DNA of 33,447 nt from JAJYIW01 sp036787065 (GCA_036787065.1 DAIQPZ010000010.1:1-33447); one strand, 5' to 3'. Positions 1 to 8,140 are shown, counted from the first letter of the stretch. The notes: generated by a model not told the origin, from the sequence alone. Translations and numbers: made by a program.

Positions 1-41
1 CAGGAAAAGTTTCGGAATTTGAGAGGGGCCTGAGCAGTTAC
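1..41 (+). repeat. Remnant of the 111-bp palindromic element (family A)
   Basis: The right end GCCTGAGCAGTTAC at 28-41 matches the right end of the full copies elsewhere in the window. The preceding TTCGGAATTTGAG resembles their left inner arm, so loop and right arm appear deleted. The left part may lie outside the window. It sits just upstream of the response-regulator gene. Confidence 0.55.
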
Positions 42-69
42 AAAAATTATATGTTCCCAAGGAGGTTCA

Positions 70-462
70 ATGAAAATATTGGTAATAGATGACGATCCTG
101 CCATAACAGAACTGCTCAAAATACTTTTAGTTCCTGCCACGAGCGATGTTTTGACTGCAAACTCGGGTGAAGAAGGGGTGGATCTTGTCAAAAACGAATT
201 ACCAGAAGTAGTTATTCTGGATTTGATGATGCCAGGGATGGATGGATGGCAGGTATGCAAACACATCCGCGAATTTAGCGATGTGCCAATTATCATCCTG
301 TCTGCTTTAGATAATCCGGGGATGGTGGCCCGTACCCTTGATTCCGGTGCTGATGATTATTTGATTAAACCCGTTCCCAGCGGAACTCTGATCGCCCACA
401 TCAACAATCTGGTCAGGCGGATCAAGGTTAATCAAAAGGTGAGTATAGAGGTAGGGCAATAA
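70..462 (+). CDS. Stand-alone response regulator receiver (CheY-like)
   Basis: A 130-residue protein consisting only of a receiver domain. It shows the acidic pocket DDD at residues 7-9, the phospho-acceptor D51 in ILDLMMPG, S78 as the switch Ser/Thr and K100 in LIKP. No DNA-binding or output domain follows, so it probably signals by protein contact or acts in a phosphorelay. The partner histidine kinase is not in the window. The start is set by AAGGAGG at 59-65 shortly before the ATG. An intrinsic terminator follows at about 498-541, so it ends its transcription unit. The C-terminal tail after about residue 118 is short and polar. The receiver call is secure; the pathway is unknown. Confidence 0.93.
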   Translation: MKILVIDDDPAITELLKILLVPATSDVLTANSGEEGVDLVKNELPEVVILDLMMPGMDGWQVCKHIREFSDVPIIILSALDNPGMVARTLDSGADDYLIKPVPSGTLIAHINNLVRRIKVNQKVSIEVGQ

Positions 463-497
463 ACGGGCTTATTTGATTTTATCAACCAGGTGTTGTA

Positions 498-541
498 AAA
501 TAAGGTTGGCCGTAGAACCTACCGCCGCCTTATTTTTTTTA
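498..541 (+). terminator. Intrinsic terminator after the response regulator
   Basis: AATAAGG near 499-505 pairs with CCTTATT at 528-534 and is extended by GGC/GCC pairing. A run of eight T follows. It lies 36 bases after the receiver stop codon and before the zinc-ribbon gene. Confidence 0.75.
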
Positions 542-565
542 TTTTGCGCTTGAGGAGATAGTTCT

Positions 566-862
566 TTGCAAACCTGTTCACTCTGCTTTACACAGTCTCC
601 CGATTCCGCGCTAAAATGCGTCTCCTGTCAGGCGAACCTGTCCGAAAATTCTACCACGGCGGTTGCATTAAAACACTTCCAGGCCAACCCACGCATTCAG
701 TACGTACGCATTTCTGTGACTGGCGATGCGTGCCCTGATTGTGCCCAACACCAACGCACGCATCCCAAAGATCAGGTTCCGGCTTTACCCATCGAGGGAT
801 GCTCTCACGAACGGGGCTGCCGATGTTTTTACGAACCTGTTTTGGATGAATTATTCCCCTAA
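566..862 (+). CDS. Small zinc-ribbon protein of unknown function
   Basis: A 98-residue protein with an N-terminal CxxC...CxxC ribbon (C4, C7, C18, C21) and a second Cys/His-rich part (CPDC near 56-59, then GCSHERGCRC near 78-87). That gives up to two metal sites. The start is TTG, chosen because GAGGAG lies eight bases upstream and no suitable ATG exists. The stop codon directly abuts the ATG of the alcohol dehydrogenase gene, so the two are probably translated together. I do not recognise the family. The second cluster resembles a short treble-clef or rubredoxin-like knuckle. It may be a DNA/RNA-binding or adaptor protein, but no function can be assigned. Confidence 0.75.
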   Translation: MQTCSLCFTQSPDSALKCVSCQANLSENSTTAVALKHFQANPRIQYVRISVTGDACPDCAQHQRTHPKDQVPALPIEGCSHERGCRCFYEPVLDELFP

Positions 863-1870
863 ATGGACCCAATGAAAGCGATTAAAATCGAAACACCCAA
901 CCATCTGTCGGTGATCGACTGCCCCATCCCGCAACCCGAAGACCATGAAGTTTTGATCAAAGTTATGGCGAGTGGTATTTGCGGTACGGATATCCATATC
1001 TATCGGGGTGAATTCATGGGGACTTACCCGGTTATCCCTGGACACGAATTTTCTGGGGTGATTGAGAGGGTGGGGAAGTCGATTACCCGGTTTAAGTCAG
1101 GGGATCGAGTTGCCATTGAGCCCAACATTGCGTGTGATAACTGTTCCAACTGCTTGAACAACCGCCAAAATTTTTGCCTTAACTGGCAAGCAGTTGGAGT
1201 TTCCCGACCGGGGGGGATGGCTGAGTATGTAACCGCGCCCGAAAAAACCGTCTTTTCAATCGGCAATCTGCCTTTTGAACAGGCTGCCTTTATGGAGCCC
1301 CTGTCGTGCGTCATACATGGAGTCGAACGAGCCAGGATACGCTTATCCGACCGGGTGGCCATTCTCGGAGCGGGGCCTATTGGTTTATTGTTCGTCCAGC
1401 TTGTACGCAGGCAAGGCGCAGCCTTTGTCGCCGTGGCTGAGAAAAATGAAGCTCGCGCCGCATCCGCCCTGGCGGTTGGCGCAGACACAGCCTTCAATTC
1501 ACTGGAAGATCTCGAAAAAGATAGCTTCGACGTGGTCGTCGACGCATCCGGCGCCATCCCATTGATGCAGCGTTCGATCGACTTTGCCCGCTTCGGTGGC
1601 ACGGTGCTCCTCTTCGGTGTGCCTCCGGCTGGGCAACTTATGTCTTTTGATGCATTTAAAGTTTACCGGAAAGGGTTGACCATCCTATCCTCGTTCACTT
1701 CAGTGCGCAATTCAACCCAGGCCATCGCCTTGTTGCAATCCGGCCTGGTGGATGTATCGGGACTGATCTCCCATCGCCTGAAAGTGGATGATTTTTTACA
1801 CGGGATAGAATTGATCGAACAAGGGCTTGAAGGGGTAAAAAAAGTCTTGATCATGCCTCAAATGGACTGA
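863..1870 (+). CDS. Zinc-dependent alcohol/polyol dehydrogenase (MDR family)
   Basis: A 335-residue medium-chain dehydrogenase that should oxidise an alcohol or polyol with NAD(P). The catalytic zinc ligands C40, H61 and E62 (GHE motif) are present. The structural zinc lobe has C91, C94, C97 and C105. The Rossmann motif GAGPIG is at 169-174. The closest functional types are sorbitol, threonine 3- and other polyol dehydrogenases; the substrate cannot be read from sequence. Two starts are possible: ATG at 863, abutting the previous stop, or ATG at 872 giving MKAIKIE, which looks more typical of the family. No clear ribosome site precedes either, so expression probably depends on coupling to the zinc-ribbon gene. 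It ends 116 bases before the convergent CCA-adding enzyme gene. Confidence 0.9.
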   Translation: MDPMKAIKIETPNHLSVIDCPIPQPEDHEVLIKVMASGICGTDIHIYRGEFMGTYPVIPGHEFSGVIERVGKSITRFKSGDRVAIEPNIACDNCSNCLNNRQNFCLNWQAVGVSRPGGMAEYVTAPEKTVFSIGNLPFEQAAFMEPLSCVIHGVERARIRLSDRVAILGAGPIGLLFVQLVRRQGAAFVAVAEKNEARAASALAVGADTAFNSLEDLEKDSFDVVVDASGAIPLMQRSIDFARFGGTVLLFGVPPAGQLMSFDAFKVYRKGLTILSSFTSVRNSTQAIALLQSGLVDVSGLISHRLKVDDFLHGIELIEQGLEGVKKVLIMPQMD

Positions 1871-1986
1871 TCAATCCCAGCAGCGCTTCTGCCACTGCCC
1901 CAGCAATTACCACGCATGGCGACTGGATCTGGTCCAATTGAGCGGTATCCCCGAACCATACACCTTATAAAAAAGATTGATCCCTT

Positions 1987-3507
1987 TCAACTTTCATGGT
2001 TGCTCTCCTGATCTTCCGTTTTTAAACACGCACGCACAAATCGAAGGGCATCCTCTCGCGTGACCACCTGCCCCATGGCCTGTGCTTCACGCAGTTGCTC
2101 CAACAATCGACCAATGATCGGACCGGGCTTTAAATCCAATGCTTTTATCAACGCATGGCCATCCAGCAAAGACGGCGGTTTGACGTTTTCCTCGGGTTTG
2201 TCCCACCAGGCAGCAAACATCGTCGCAGCGGCGTCCAGTTCCATCTTCCACAATTCTTGAGGCAGGGTTGGGCCATATGTAGCCAGCGTATCAGCCAGGC
2301 CGAGCAGGCAGAGATCGATCCCGGCCACCCCGGCATCCTTGAAAAAATGATAAACTGACTTCCTGGATGGGCGCCCCTGGGCATGCGCCAGGGAATGGAG
2401 GCGCATGTGATGCCGGACAACCGTCTGCAGCCATACGACCTCAGCATGACTCAACATCAGCGCACGGCCGCGTTCCCCAATCAAATCTGCCCCCAACTGT
2501 TCGTGCCGATAATTGTGAATCCTCCCGGTTTCATCCAAGGTACGGGTGGCGGGTTTGCCTGTGTCATGGTAAAGCGCTGCCAGAAGCAGCAGAGCCAGGT
2601 GACTGCGATCAGGATTGATCCGGTCTTCGAGATGGAGGTTAAGGTGAGTGTGAAACCGGCCAAGATTGATTATCAAAGAGTTGGTCAGCTCATCTTGATA
2701 AACATCAGGCTCTTCCAAAGCACTCAAACACCCAACCAACCAACCCAAGGCTTGCATTATCGCCAGCGTATGGTCCCACACATCGCTGGTATGGGGTGGA
2801 GATTGAGTCTCCCCTTTTAATGGGATTAATTCTGGCAGCAAATAAGGCAGCCCATCCAGTCTTTGCGTCACTTGTAAGGCCAAGGTGGGGTTTGGCCCAC
2901 TTAATATCTTAAAAAGTTCATCTCGCTGTCTCTCTGGCGAAGTTTTATTTAATATTGGGAAAGCCTGGCGAACCAGCTCAACTGTTCCAGGCGACATTTT
3001 CAAACCGAACTGGACTGCCAGTCGGATCCCGCGCAGCGCGCGCACCGGATCGTCACTCAAAGATAATGGGGAGCACACGCGTAAGACCCGCCGCTCAAGG
3101 TCTTCCTGCCCATGCACAGGATCAATCATGCCAGTGAGATCGGCCAGGTCGATTGCGATGGCATTGATTGTATAATCTCGGTGGAGCAGATCCTGGCCTA
3201 TATCGTTCTCAACCAGCTGGACAAAATCCAGGCTAAGAGAAGAACCATCTTCACGCTGCGTCACGACACGCCCAGTATGGCGCACATCATCTAACACATA
3301 ATAATGAGCTTTTAAACGTCTCGCGACCTGCCGCGCCACATGGATTGTTTCCCCCACCAGTGCAAAATCCAGATCATGTACTGGCAGACCCAGGAGCATA
3401 TCTCGGATGGCGCCACCCACGAGATAAGCTCGCTGATCAGCTTTCAATGCCGACCGGACAAGATCCAGCAAGGATGTGTACGCTTGAAGCAGAGGCATAT
3501 TTCCCAT
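1987..3507 (-). CDS. cca: CCA tRNA nucleotidyltransferase / poly(A) polymerase family with HD domain
   Basis: A 506-residue class II nucleotidyltransferase. The head domain has GGAIRD at 31-36 and the metal-binding DLD at 45-47. RDYTINAIA near 110-118 and DPVRALRGIRLA near 153-164 are the family's downstream motifs. The C-terminal half holds an HD phosphohydrolase domain with HD at 314-315 in YHDTGKPA, so it may also trim 2',3'-cyclic phosphates or 3' ends. Its likely job is to add or repair the tRNA CCA terminus. The start is not sharply defined: ATG at 3507 or the internal ATG three codons later. It lies 45 bases downstream of the hpt gene on the same strand. CCA-adding, A-adding and poly(A)-polymerase activities cannot be separated by eye. 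Confidence 0.92.
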   Translation of the reverse strand: MGNMPLLQAYTSLLDLVRSALKADQRAYLVGGAIRDMLLGLPVHDLDFALVGETIHVARQVARRLKAHYYVLDDVRHTGRVVTQREDGSSLSLDFVQLVENDIGQDLLHRDYTINAIAIDLADLTGMIDPVHGQEDLERRVLRVCSPLSLSDDPVRALRGIRLAVQFGLKMSPGTVELVRQAFPILNKTSPERQRDELFKILSGPNPTLALQVTQRLDGLPYLLPELIPLKGETQSPPHTSDVWDHTLAIMQALGWLVGCLSALEEPDVYQDELTNSLIINLGRFHTHLNLHLEDRINPDRSHLALLLLAALYHDTGKPATRTLDETGRIHNYRHEQLGADLIGERGRALMLSHAEVVWLQTVVRHHMRLHSLAHAQGRPSRKSVYHFFKDAGVAGIDLCLLGLADTLATYGPTLPQELWKMELDAAATMFAAWWDKPEENVKPPSLLDGHALIKALDLKPGPIIGRLLEQLREAQAMGQVVTREDALRFVRACLKTEDQESNHES

Positions 3508-3552
3508 TCAAGCCTGCCTGGCTAGACCATCCGGGTTTGATACAACATATGA

Positions 3553-4128
3553 TTAAATATCATCAGCCGTGGCGGCTTCTGGCAGATAACGGTCTAGATT
3601 GACCACGCCAATGAATGGCAGGTTGCGATAATAATCATCCAGGTCGAGGCCATACCCAAAGACAAATTTATTCGGGATAGAAAACCCCACGTAGCGCAAC
3701 AGCACCTCGACCTCCCGCCGCTCGGACTTATCCAACAGCGTGCAAACACAGATGCTCTTTGGTTTGCGGGTGTACAGCACTTGAAGTACTGAGGCTAATG
3801 TCTGGCCGCTGTCAATGATATCTTCTACCAAAATGACATGACGGCCTGCCAGGCTGGTATTGAGGTCAAGGGTAATGCGGACCTCGCCGCTCGATTCGCG
3901 CCGGCCTGTGCCATAAGAGGAGACTGCCATAAAATCGATCGCAACCGGGATCGAGATGTGCCGGATCAGATCGGACAGGAACATGACCCCTCCTCGCAGG
4001 ATGCAAATAACCAAGACCCGGTCACCGGCGTAATCCTGGCTGATTTGGGCTCCCAATTCTGCGATGCGAGCTTGCAGCTTTTCTTCTGATATTAAAATTT
4101 CACTGATAAACTCTCGGTAATCTTGCAT
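3553..4128 (-). CDS. hpt: Hypoxanthine phosphoribosyltransferase
   Basis: A 191-residue type I phosphoribosyltransferase for purine salvage (hypoxanthine or guanine plus PRPP to IMP or GMP). The PRPP-binding signature VEDIIDSGQT is at 101-110, with the general-base aspartate D106. LRGGVMF near 44-50 is the PPi loop, and SYGTGRRESSG near 71-81 is the flexible active-site loop. FVFGYGLDLDDYYRNLPFIG near the C-terminus is the family's base-recognition segment. Its start lies 11 bases after the thymidine kinase stop, with GAGGTG overlapping that stop, so the two are co-translated. Guanine versus hypoxanthine preference is not resolved. Confidence 0.95.
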   Translation of the reverse strand: MQDYREFISEILISEEKLQARIAELGAQISQDYAGDRVLVICILRGGVMFLSDLIRHISIPVAIDFMAVSSYGTGRRESSGEVRITLDLNTSLAGRHVILVEDIIDSGQTLASVLQVLYTRKPKSICVCTLLDKSERREVEVLLRYVGFSIPNKFVFGYGLDLDDYYRNLPFIGVVNLDRYLPEAATADDI

Positions 4129-4139
4129 CTTTGTTCACC

Positions 4140-4712
4140 TCAATTTCTTGGTACAGCGTGGTGCGTGCGACAGCGGGCTTCGTACATTTCCGATGCGCCG
4201 ACAATGACGATCGCATCATTGTAGCGGGCTGGCTGCCCATTTACCAGACGCTGAGTGCGGCAGGCAGGTTCACCACACACCATACAAATTGCCTGCAGTT
4301 TGTCCACCCGTTCGGCTACCGCCATCAGAACTGGCATACAGCCAAAAGGTTCCCCTCTGAAATCTGTATCCAAACCGGCCACAAGCACCCTTAGCCCCTT
4401 GATCGCCAGGGTTTGAACCATAGTAACGATGTCCGCGCCAAAGAATTGGGCTTCATCAATTCCCACCACAGTGGTGTCTGCATCCAGCCGCTCTGGAATA
4501 TTTTCGGAACTTATAATCGGGATCGCATCATATTCGGAACCCGCGTGAGAAGTTACTTTTTCTACAGAATAACGAATATCAATTGCTGGTTTAAACACCT
4601 GAACTTTCTGGCGGGCAATGGTTGCCCGGCGCAGTCTGCGGATCAGTTCATCGGTTTTCCCAGAAAACATTGAGCCACATATAACTTCCACCGAACCCAT
4701 GTGGTGCTTCAT
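4140..4712 (-). CDS. tdk: Thymidine kinase
   Basis: A 190-residue type II thymidine kinase, phosphorylating thymidine to dTMP in pyrimidine salvage. The P-loop GSMFSGKT is at 13-20. The Walker-B-like GIDEAQFF at 84-91 carries the likely catalytic E87. The zinc lasso has C143, C146, C181 and H184. Length matches the family. ATG at 4712 is used because GAGG lies about nine bases upstream; a second ATG four codons later is also possible. It heads a salvage pair with hpt immediately downstream. A 13-bp hairpin separates it from the preceding L31-fusion gene. Confidence 0.95.
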   Translation of the reverse strand: MKHHMGSVEVICGSMFSGKTDELIRRLRRATIARQKVQVFKPAIDIRYSVEKVTSHAGSEYDAIPIISSENIPERLDADTTVVGIDEAQFFGADIVTMVQTLAIKGLRVLVAGLDTDFRGEPFGCMPVLMAVAERVDKLQAICMVCGEPACRTQRLVNGQPARYNDAIVIVGASEMYEARCRTHHAVPRN

Positions 4713-4745
4713 AGATGGACACCTCTTATCTGATAGGATATAGAG

Positions 4746-4776
4746 AACAGGCAGATGCGGAATGCATCTGCCTGTT
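4746..4776 (-). terminator. Strong hairpin between the L31-fusion gene and tdk
   Basis: A perfect 13-bp stem (AACAGGCAGATGC at 4746-4758 with its complement at 4764-4776) and a five-base loop, 36 bases downstream of the L31-fusion stop. On the minus strand the bases after it are CTCTATATCC, not a clean U-run. Termination or mRNA 3'-end protection is plausible but not proven. Confidence 0.6.
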
Positions 4777-4811
4777 AAGTTTACCGGATATTCGAGTTTT
4801 ACAACAGGAGA

Positions 4812-5288
4812 TTAAACTGTGATCTCTGCTGCTGCGGCGGGTAAATCATAACCGAACTGGCGCAGTTTCTTTTTCAAATCGATAAGGTATTTGCGGCCAA
4901 AACCATCCACCGCGAGCAGGGCGCTTTCGCCCTCGCCTAATTTATCAATCACCTGACCAACAGACAACAGACCGGCTTTGGTCAGAGCATCGGTAGGACG
5001 AGTGCCCAACCCAAGTTCAGCAAGTGGGCGTTCGAGAGATGTCTTAGCCGTCTCGCGAGCTTTTTGCTGATCGACAAAGGACTGCCGCGCCTGCAGCTTC
5101 TTATAGAAGCGATCGACCTGTCCTTCAACATCCAACATGCGTGACTGTTGACCCGTAAAGAATGGGTGGCAGCGGGAACAAACTTCGGTGTGGATAACCT
5201 TTTTGGTCGAACCGGTTATCCATGTGTTACCACACGCACAAGCAACCGTTGTATCTGTATAAAACGTGGGATGGATACCCTTTTTCAT
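4812..5288 (-). CDS. rpmE: Ribosomal protein L31 fused to an RNA polymerase alpha-CTD-like domain
   Basis: A 158-residue protein, about twice the usual L31 length. Residues 1-66 are zinc-type (C+) L31, with C17, C19, C37 and C40 and the family segments MKKGIHP and HPFFTG. A charged linker occupies about 67-85. Residues 86-150 resemble the RNA polymerase alpha C-terminal domain: RPLAELGL, then R97 at the place of the DNA-contacting Arg265 of E. coli alpha, a leucine-rich two-helix stretch, then GFGRKYL at 129-135 matching the NLGKKSL loop, and a final helix KKKLRQFGYDLP. Its neighbours are L27 and L21. The tail could bind UP-element-like DNA or rRNA, or act through its helix-hairpin-helix fold; that part is inference. 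Start: AAGGAAA upstream of ATG. Confidence 0.85.
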   Translation of the reverse strand: MKKGIHPTFYTDTTVACACGNTWITGSTKKVIHTEVCSRCHPFFTGQQSRMLDVEGQVDRFYKKLQARQSFVDQQKARETAKTSLERPLAELGLGTRPTDALTKAGLLSVGQVIDKLGEGESALLAVDGFGRKYLIDLKKKLRQFGYDLPAAAAEITV

Positions 5289-5376
5289 AGCACTACAATT
5301 TCCTTTCGCCCATCAGGGCTGGCAATGAACCGGAACGATCATTTGACGCGATCCGGGCACACCCATTAAGAAAACT

Positions 5377-5643
5377 TTATTCGGACACTACCGGAGCGAC
5401 AACGCTGACGCGCTTCTGTCCGCTGGGCAGGGTCTCAAACTTGACCACACCTTCTGCAATGGCAAACAAGGTAAAATCTTTACCCACATCCACATTCGCG
5501 CCGGGCTTGATGCGCGTTCCGTGCTGGCGGACGATGATATTGCCGGGAATAACTACTTCACCCGCGAATTTCTTCACGCCCAGGCGTTGTCCATTGCTAT
5601 CACGGCCGTTACGAACTGAGCCACCACCTTTTTTATGAGCCAT
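5377..5643 (-). CDS. rpmA: 50S ribosomal protein L27
   Basis: An 88-residue L27, a large-subunit protein whose N-terminal tail reaches the peptidyl-transferase centre. MAHKKGGGSVRNGRDSNG at the N-terminus is the family signature, and GNIIVRQHGTRIKPG near 34-48 is conserved core. No cleavable N-terminal extension of the Firmicutes kind is present. It lies five bases downstream of the L21 gene in the classical rplU-rpmA order. The L31-fusion gene follows 88 bases later on the same strand, probably in the same transcript. Confidence 0.97.
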   Translation of the reverse strand: MAHKKGGGSVRNGRDSNGQRLGVKKFAGEVVIPGNIIVRQHGTRIKPGANVDVGKDFTLFAIAEGVVKFETLPSGQKRVSVVAPVVSE

Positions 5644-5648
5644 TGTTC

Positions 5649-5966
5649 CTACTCCACTGTAATAGATTCAACATGCAAACGGGTGTACTGCTGGCGATGC
5701 CCAGTCTTAACGCGAATGCGTTTCTTGGGCGAGTACTTAAAAATGACCACTTTGGGTCCTTTAATGTGATCCACCACATTGGTGCTCACCACCGCGCCTG
5801 AGACCGTTGGGGTCCCCACAGACACCGAACCATCATCCACGATCAACAGAACCGATTTCAGTTCAACGGGTTGACCCACTTCGATAGCCAGACGATCGAC
5901 TTCGATCGTACTGCCTTCGACGGCACGGAATTGTTTGCCGCCGCTTTCAACAATCGCGTATTTCAT
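5649..5966 (-). CDS. rplU: 50S ribosomal protein L21
   Basis: A 105-residue L21, a 23S rRNA-binding protein. MKYAIVESGGKQFRAVEGS at the N-terminus and KKRIRVKTGHRQQYTRLHV near 82-100 are family hallmarks. It is the first gene of the rplU-rpmA unit and is preceded by a near-consensus sigma-70 promoter and a leader of about 110 bases with a 5'-proximal hairpin. The start is the only sensible ATG, with CTGGAGA upstream. Confidence 0.97.
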   Translation of the reverse strand: MKYAIVESGGKQFRAVEGSTIEVDRLAIEVGQPVELKSVLLIVDDGSVSVGTPTVSGAVVSTNVVDHIKGPKVVIFKYSPKKRIRVKTGHRQQYTRLHVESITVE

Positions 5967-6047
5967 TATTATTCTCCAGTTTTCGCTTCTCCACTACTCC
6001 TGCGCCCATAACGCCTGAGTGGGGGGATCTTGGGGATAAAAGTACAC

Positions 6048-6071
6048 GCCCCAGCAAGCTGCGGCTGGGGC
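6048..6071 (-). promoter_or_regulatory. Hairpin at the 5' end of the rplU leader
   Basis: GCCCCAGC at 6048-6055 pairs perfectly with GCTGGGGC at 6064-6071 around an eight-base loop. It begins roughly seven bases after the predicted transcription start of the rplU message. It could be an L21-type leader that controls the operon or protects the 5' end. No U-tract follows, so it is not an obvious terminator. Confidence 0.5.
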
Positions 6072-6084
6072 AAATGCGAACCGT

Positions 6085-6113
6085 ATTATACCGACTTCAG
6101 ATCACTTTGTCAA
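6085..6113 (-). promoter_or_regulatory. Near-perfect sigma-70 promoter for rplU-rpmA
   Basis: On the minus strand TTGACA (6113-6108) and TATAAT (6090-6085) are both consensus hexamers, separated by exactly 17 bases. The start site would be about 6078, giving a leader of about 110 bases before the L21 ATG at 5966. Confidence 0.85.
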
Positions 6114-6141
6114 GTCGTTTATGGGACAAGTCGTTTATGGG
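6111..6141. repeat. Two tandem copies of a 16-bp unit beside the rplU promoter
   Basis: The unit CAAGTCGTTTATGGGA occurs at 6111-6126 and again (15 of 16 bases) at 6127-6141. The first copy overlaps the -35 box of the rplU promoter and the second ends six bases before the selB stop codon. Confidence 0.8.
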
Positions 6142-6147
6142 CAAACA

Positions 6148-8121
6148 TTAACCATTGGCCGAGCTGCCCATCTTCCTGTTGTGAGGTTGAAGATCGGTCT
6201 TGCTTTTCAGCCGGTGGCTATCCCCATCTCGAACTGTGATCCCTGCCTGGTCCAGGTATTCAAGCAAAGCCTGGGCATAACGCCGGCTCGTACAAAACCG
6301 GTCGCGCACCTGGGCCAGTGTCAGCAGGGGTTGCTCCTGCAACAGTTGTTTAACCCCATCCACCATGACACCAAAATCACCAGCCCGAAAAACCACTTCC
6401 GGCGATACAGCAATGAGCTGCCCCGAATCTACCAGGCTGTCAACCAGGTCATCACCCAACTCGGCCACACAATCCTTGTGTAAAGGAGGTGAATAAGGTT
6501 CTTGGGCGAATTTCGCCATCAAGCGTTGGACACCTTCTTGTTGTTTGACGGAAAGGAAGATTTTAAAATCAGGTAATTTGAGGGTGATTCCTTCATCAAT
6601 GATCAGTCCATCACCCGACGCTTTTTGAATAAGAGCATGAAAAACCAGGCCGGATAATTTCAACCGACTTTTCATAGCTTCCTTGGGCATGCCTTTTTTC
6701 AAGGGATGATCCAGGTGATAGGTGTTTAATTCACCCACCAATTTCCGGCGCCATTCATCCCAATCTGGCCTGCCAAGGACCAGCCAGTCTCCAGACACAT
6801 CCCCCACTGGCTCTCTCTCTTTGCCCGATGGGTTCTGGTCAGGAAGGACGATAATCTGTTCCCTGGCGATCAAGCGGGCCAGAGCTGGCTGGGCCACATC
6901 CAAAATCAAACCGGCTTGTTTGAATAACGCCCTGGCTGTTCCTGCCCCAAGTGAAAGCGAAGTTTTGAAAAGGATATCTTCAGGGGAACCCTCCTTCAAG
7001 ACCTGTAAATTATCCAGGACTTCTCTGGAAAAACGCTTGTGCCGCCGTTTGGGGTGTGGTTCTACCACCACACCTCCGCCAATTGTTTCACCTGGCGATG
7101 GCCGCCTGAGAATAAACCGGTCGCCTTTTACCGCCACCACGGGGTGGCTAAATTCAAGCTGAACCCAGCCCTCCTGGCCTGGTTGGAGTAACTCACTATC
7201 CAGAAGGCGCAGGCGAGCCATTTGTTCACTGGCGCCAATAAAAAATTTGATGTCACTGCCGTGTTGGATAGGCGCCAGAATTCCCGGCAGCACGCGGATA
7301 TATGCATCCAGCCGGCCAGTAGGTTGGTAGCTATTCGGGAGAGAAATCACATCGCCGCGCTTCACCTGGCTCAGGTCTATGCCAGCAATGTTAATCGCCG
7401 TCCGGCTTCCGGGGATTGCCTTTTCTACTTTGTTTTTATGGGTCTGCAGCCCGCGGATCCTGCCACGACCGTCTGATGGAAAGATGACCACCTCGTCGCC
7501 CAGGTGAAATTCCCCATCGAGTAGCGTGCCGGTTACCACGGCGCCAAAGCCATGAATCGAAAAAGCTCGGTCGACCGGCAATCTTGGCCTGCCCAGGTTT
7601 GCCCGCTCAGGCTGCTTTGCCAGCCGTTCACTTAACGTCTGTTTTAAAACGTCCAGTCCTGCTCCCGTCCGGGCCGAAACTCGCACCAATGGGGCATTCG
7701 CCAAAATAGTACCCCGCATCGCCTGGCGGATATCCATTTCGACCATATCCAACCATTCCGTATCTTCGATACTGTCAATCTTGGTCAAGGCAATGACACC
7801 ATCTTTAATTTGCAGAAGATCCAGGATGGCAAGGTGTTCGCGGGTCTGCGGCATAATGCCTTCATCTGCCGCGATAACAAAAAGGACCGCATCGATCCCG
7901 CCCACCCCTGCCAGCATATTCTCAATAAAATCCTGATGTCCTGGCACATCCACAATGCCTACAAGCTCACCACCTGGCAGGTTAAGCCAGGCAAAACCCA
8001 GATCGATGGTCATCTCACGGGCCTGCTCTTCTTTTAACCGGTCGGGATTAATCCCAGTTAAAGCAGAGACCAGGGTGGACTTTCCATGATCCACATGACC
8101 GGCGGTGCCGATGACATGCAT
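6148..8121 (-). CDS. selB: Selenocysteine-specific elongation factor SelB
   Basis: A translational GTPase of 657 residues that delivers Sec-tRNA to UGA codons marked by a SECIS element. The G domain has GTAGHVDHGKST at 5-16, DVPGH at 58-62 and TKID at 113-116. Beta-barrel domains follow, and the C-terminal part from about 390 fits the winged-helix repeats that bind SECIS RNA. Length is close to Moorella SelB. I prefer the ATG at 8121, giving MHVIGTAGH as in homologues and with GGGAG upstream; an in-frame ATG at 8139 adds six residues but lacks a ribosome site. A family A repeat ends two bases from that upstream ATG, so promoter or leader may come from the repeat. selA, selD and tRNA-Sec are not in the window. 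Confidence 0.92.
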   Translation of the reverse strand: MHVIGTAGHVDHGKSTLVSALTGINPDRLKEEQAREMTIDLGFAWLNLPGGELVGIVDVPGHQDFIENMLAGVGGIDAVLFVIAADEGIMPQTREHLAILDLLQIKDGVIALTKIDSIEDTEWLDMVEMDIRQAMRGTILANAPLVRVSARTGAGLDVLKQTLSERLAKQPERANLGRPRLPVDRAFSIHGFGAVVTGTLLDGEFHLGDEVVIFPSDGRGRIRGLQTHKNKVEKAIPGSRTAINIAGIDLSQVKRGDVISLPNSYQPTGRLDAYIRVLPGILAPIQHGSDIKFFIGASEQMARLRLLDSELLQPGQEGWVQLEFSHPVVAVKGDRFILRRPSPGETIGGGVVVEPHPKRRHKRFSREVLDNLQVLKEGSPEDILFKTSLSLGAGTARALFKQAGLILDVAQPALARLIAREQIIVLPDQNPSGKEREPVGDVSGDWLVLGRPDWDEWRRKLVGELNTYHLDHPLKKGMPKEAMKSRLKLSGLVFHALIQKASGDGLIIDEGITLKLPDFKIFLSVKQQEGVQRLMAKFAQEPYSPPLHKDCVAELGDDLVDSLVDSGQLIAVSPEVVFRAGDFGVMVDGVKQLLQEQPLLTLAQVRDRFCTSRRYAQALLEYLDQAGITVRDGDSHRLKSKTDLQPHNRKMGSSANG

Positions 8122-8140
8122 TAGATAAATATCTCCCATT

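Noticed and set aside
1024..1602. A 192-codon open frame on the minus strand
   Set aside because: It is antisense to the alcohol dehydrogenase gene, which has all its zinc ligands and a Rossmann motif. The antisense product is rich in Ser, Arg and Ala without any motif.
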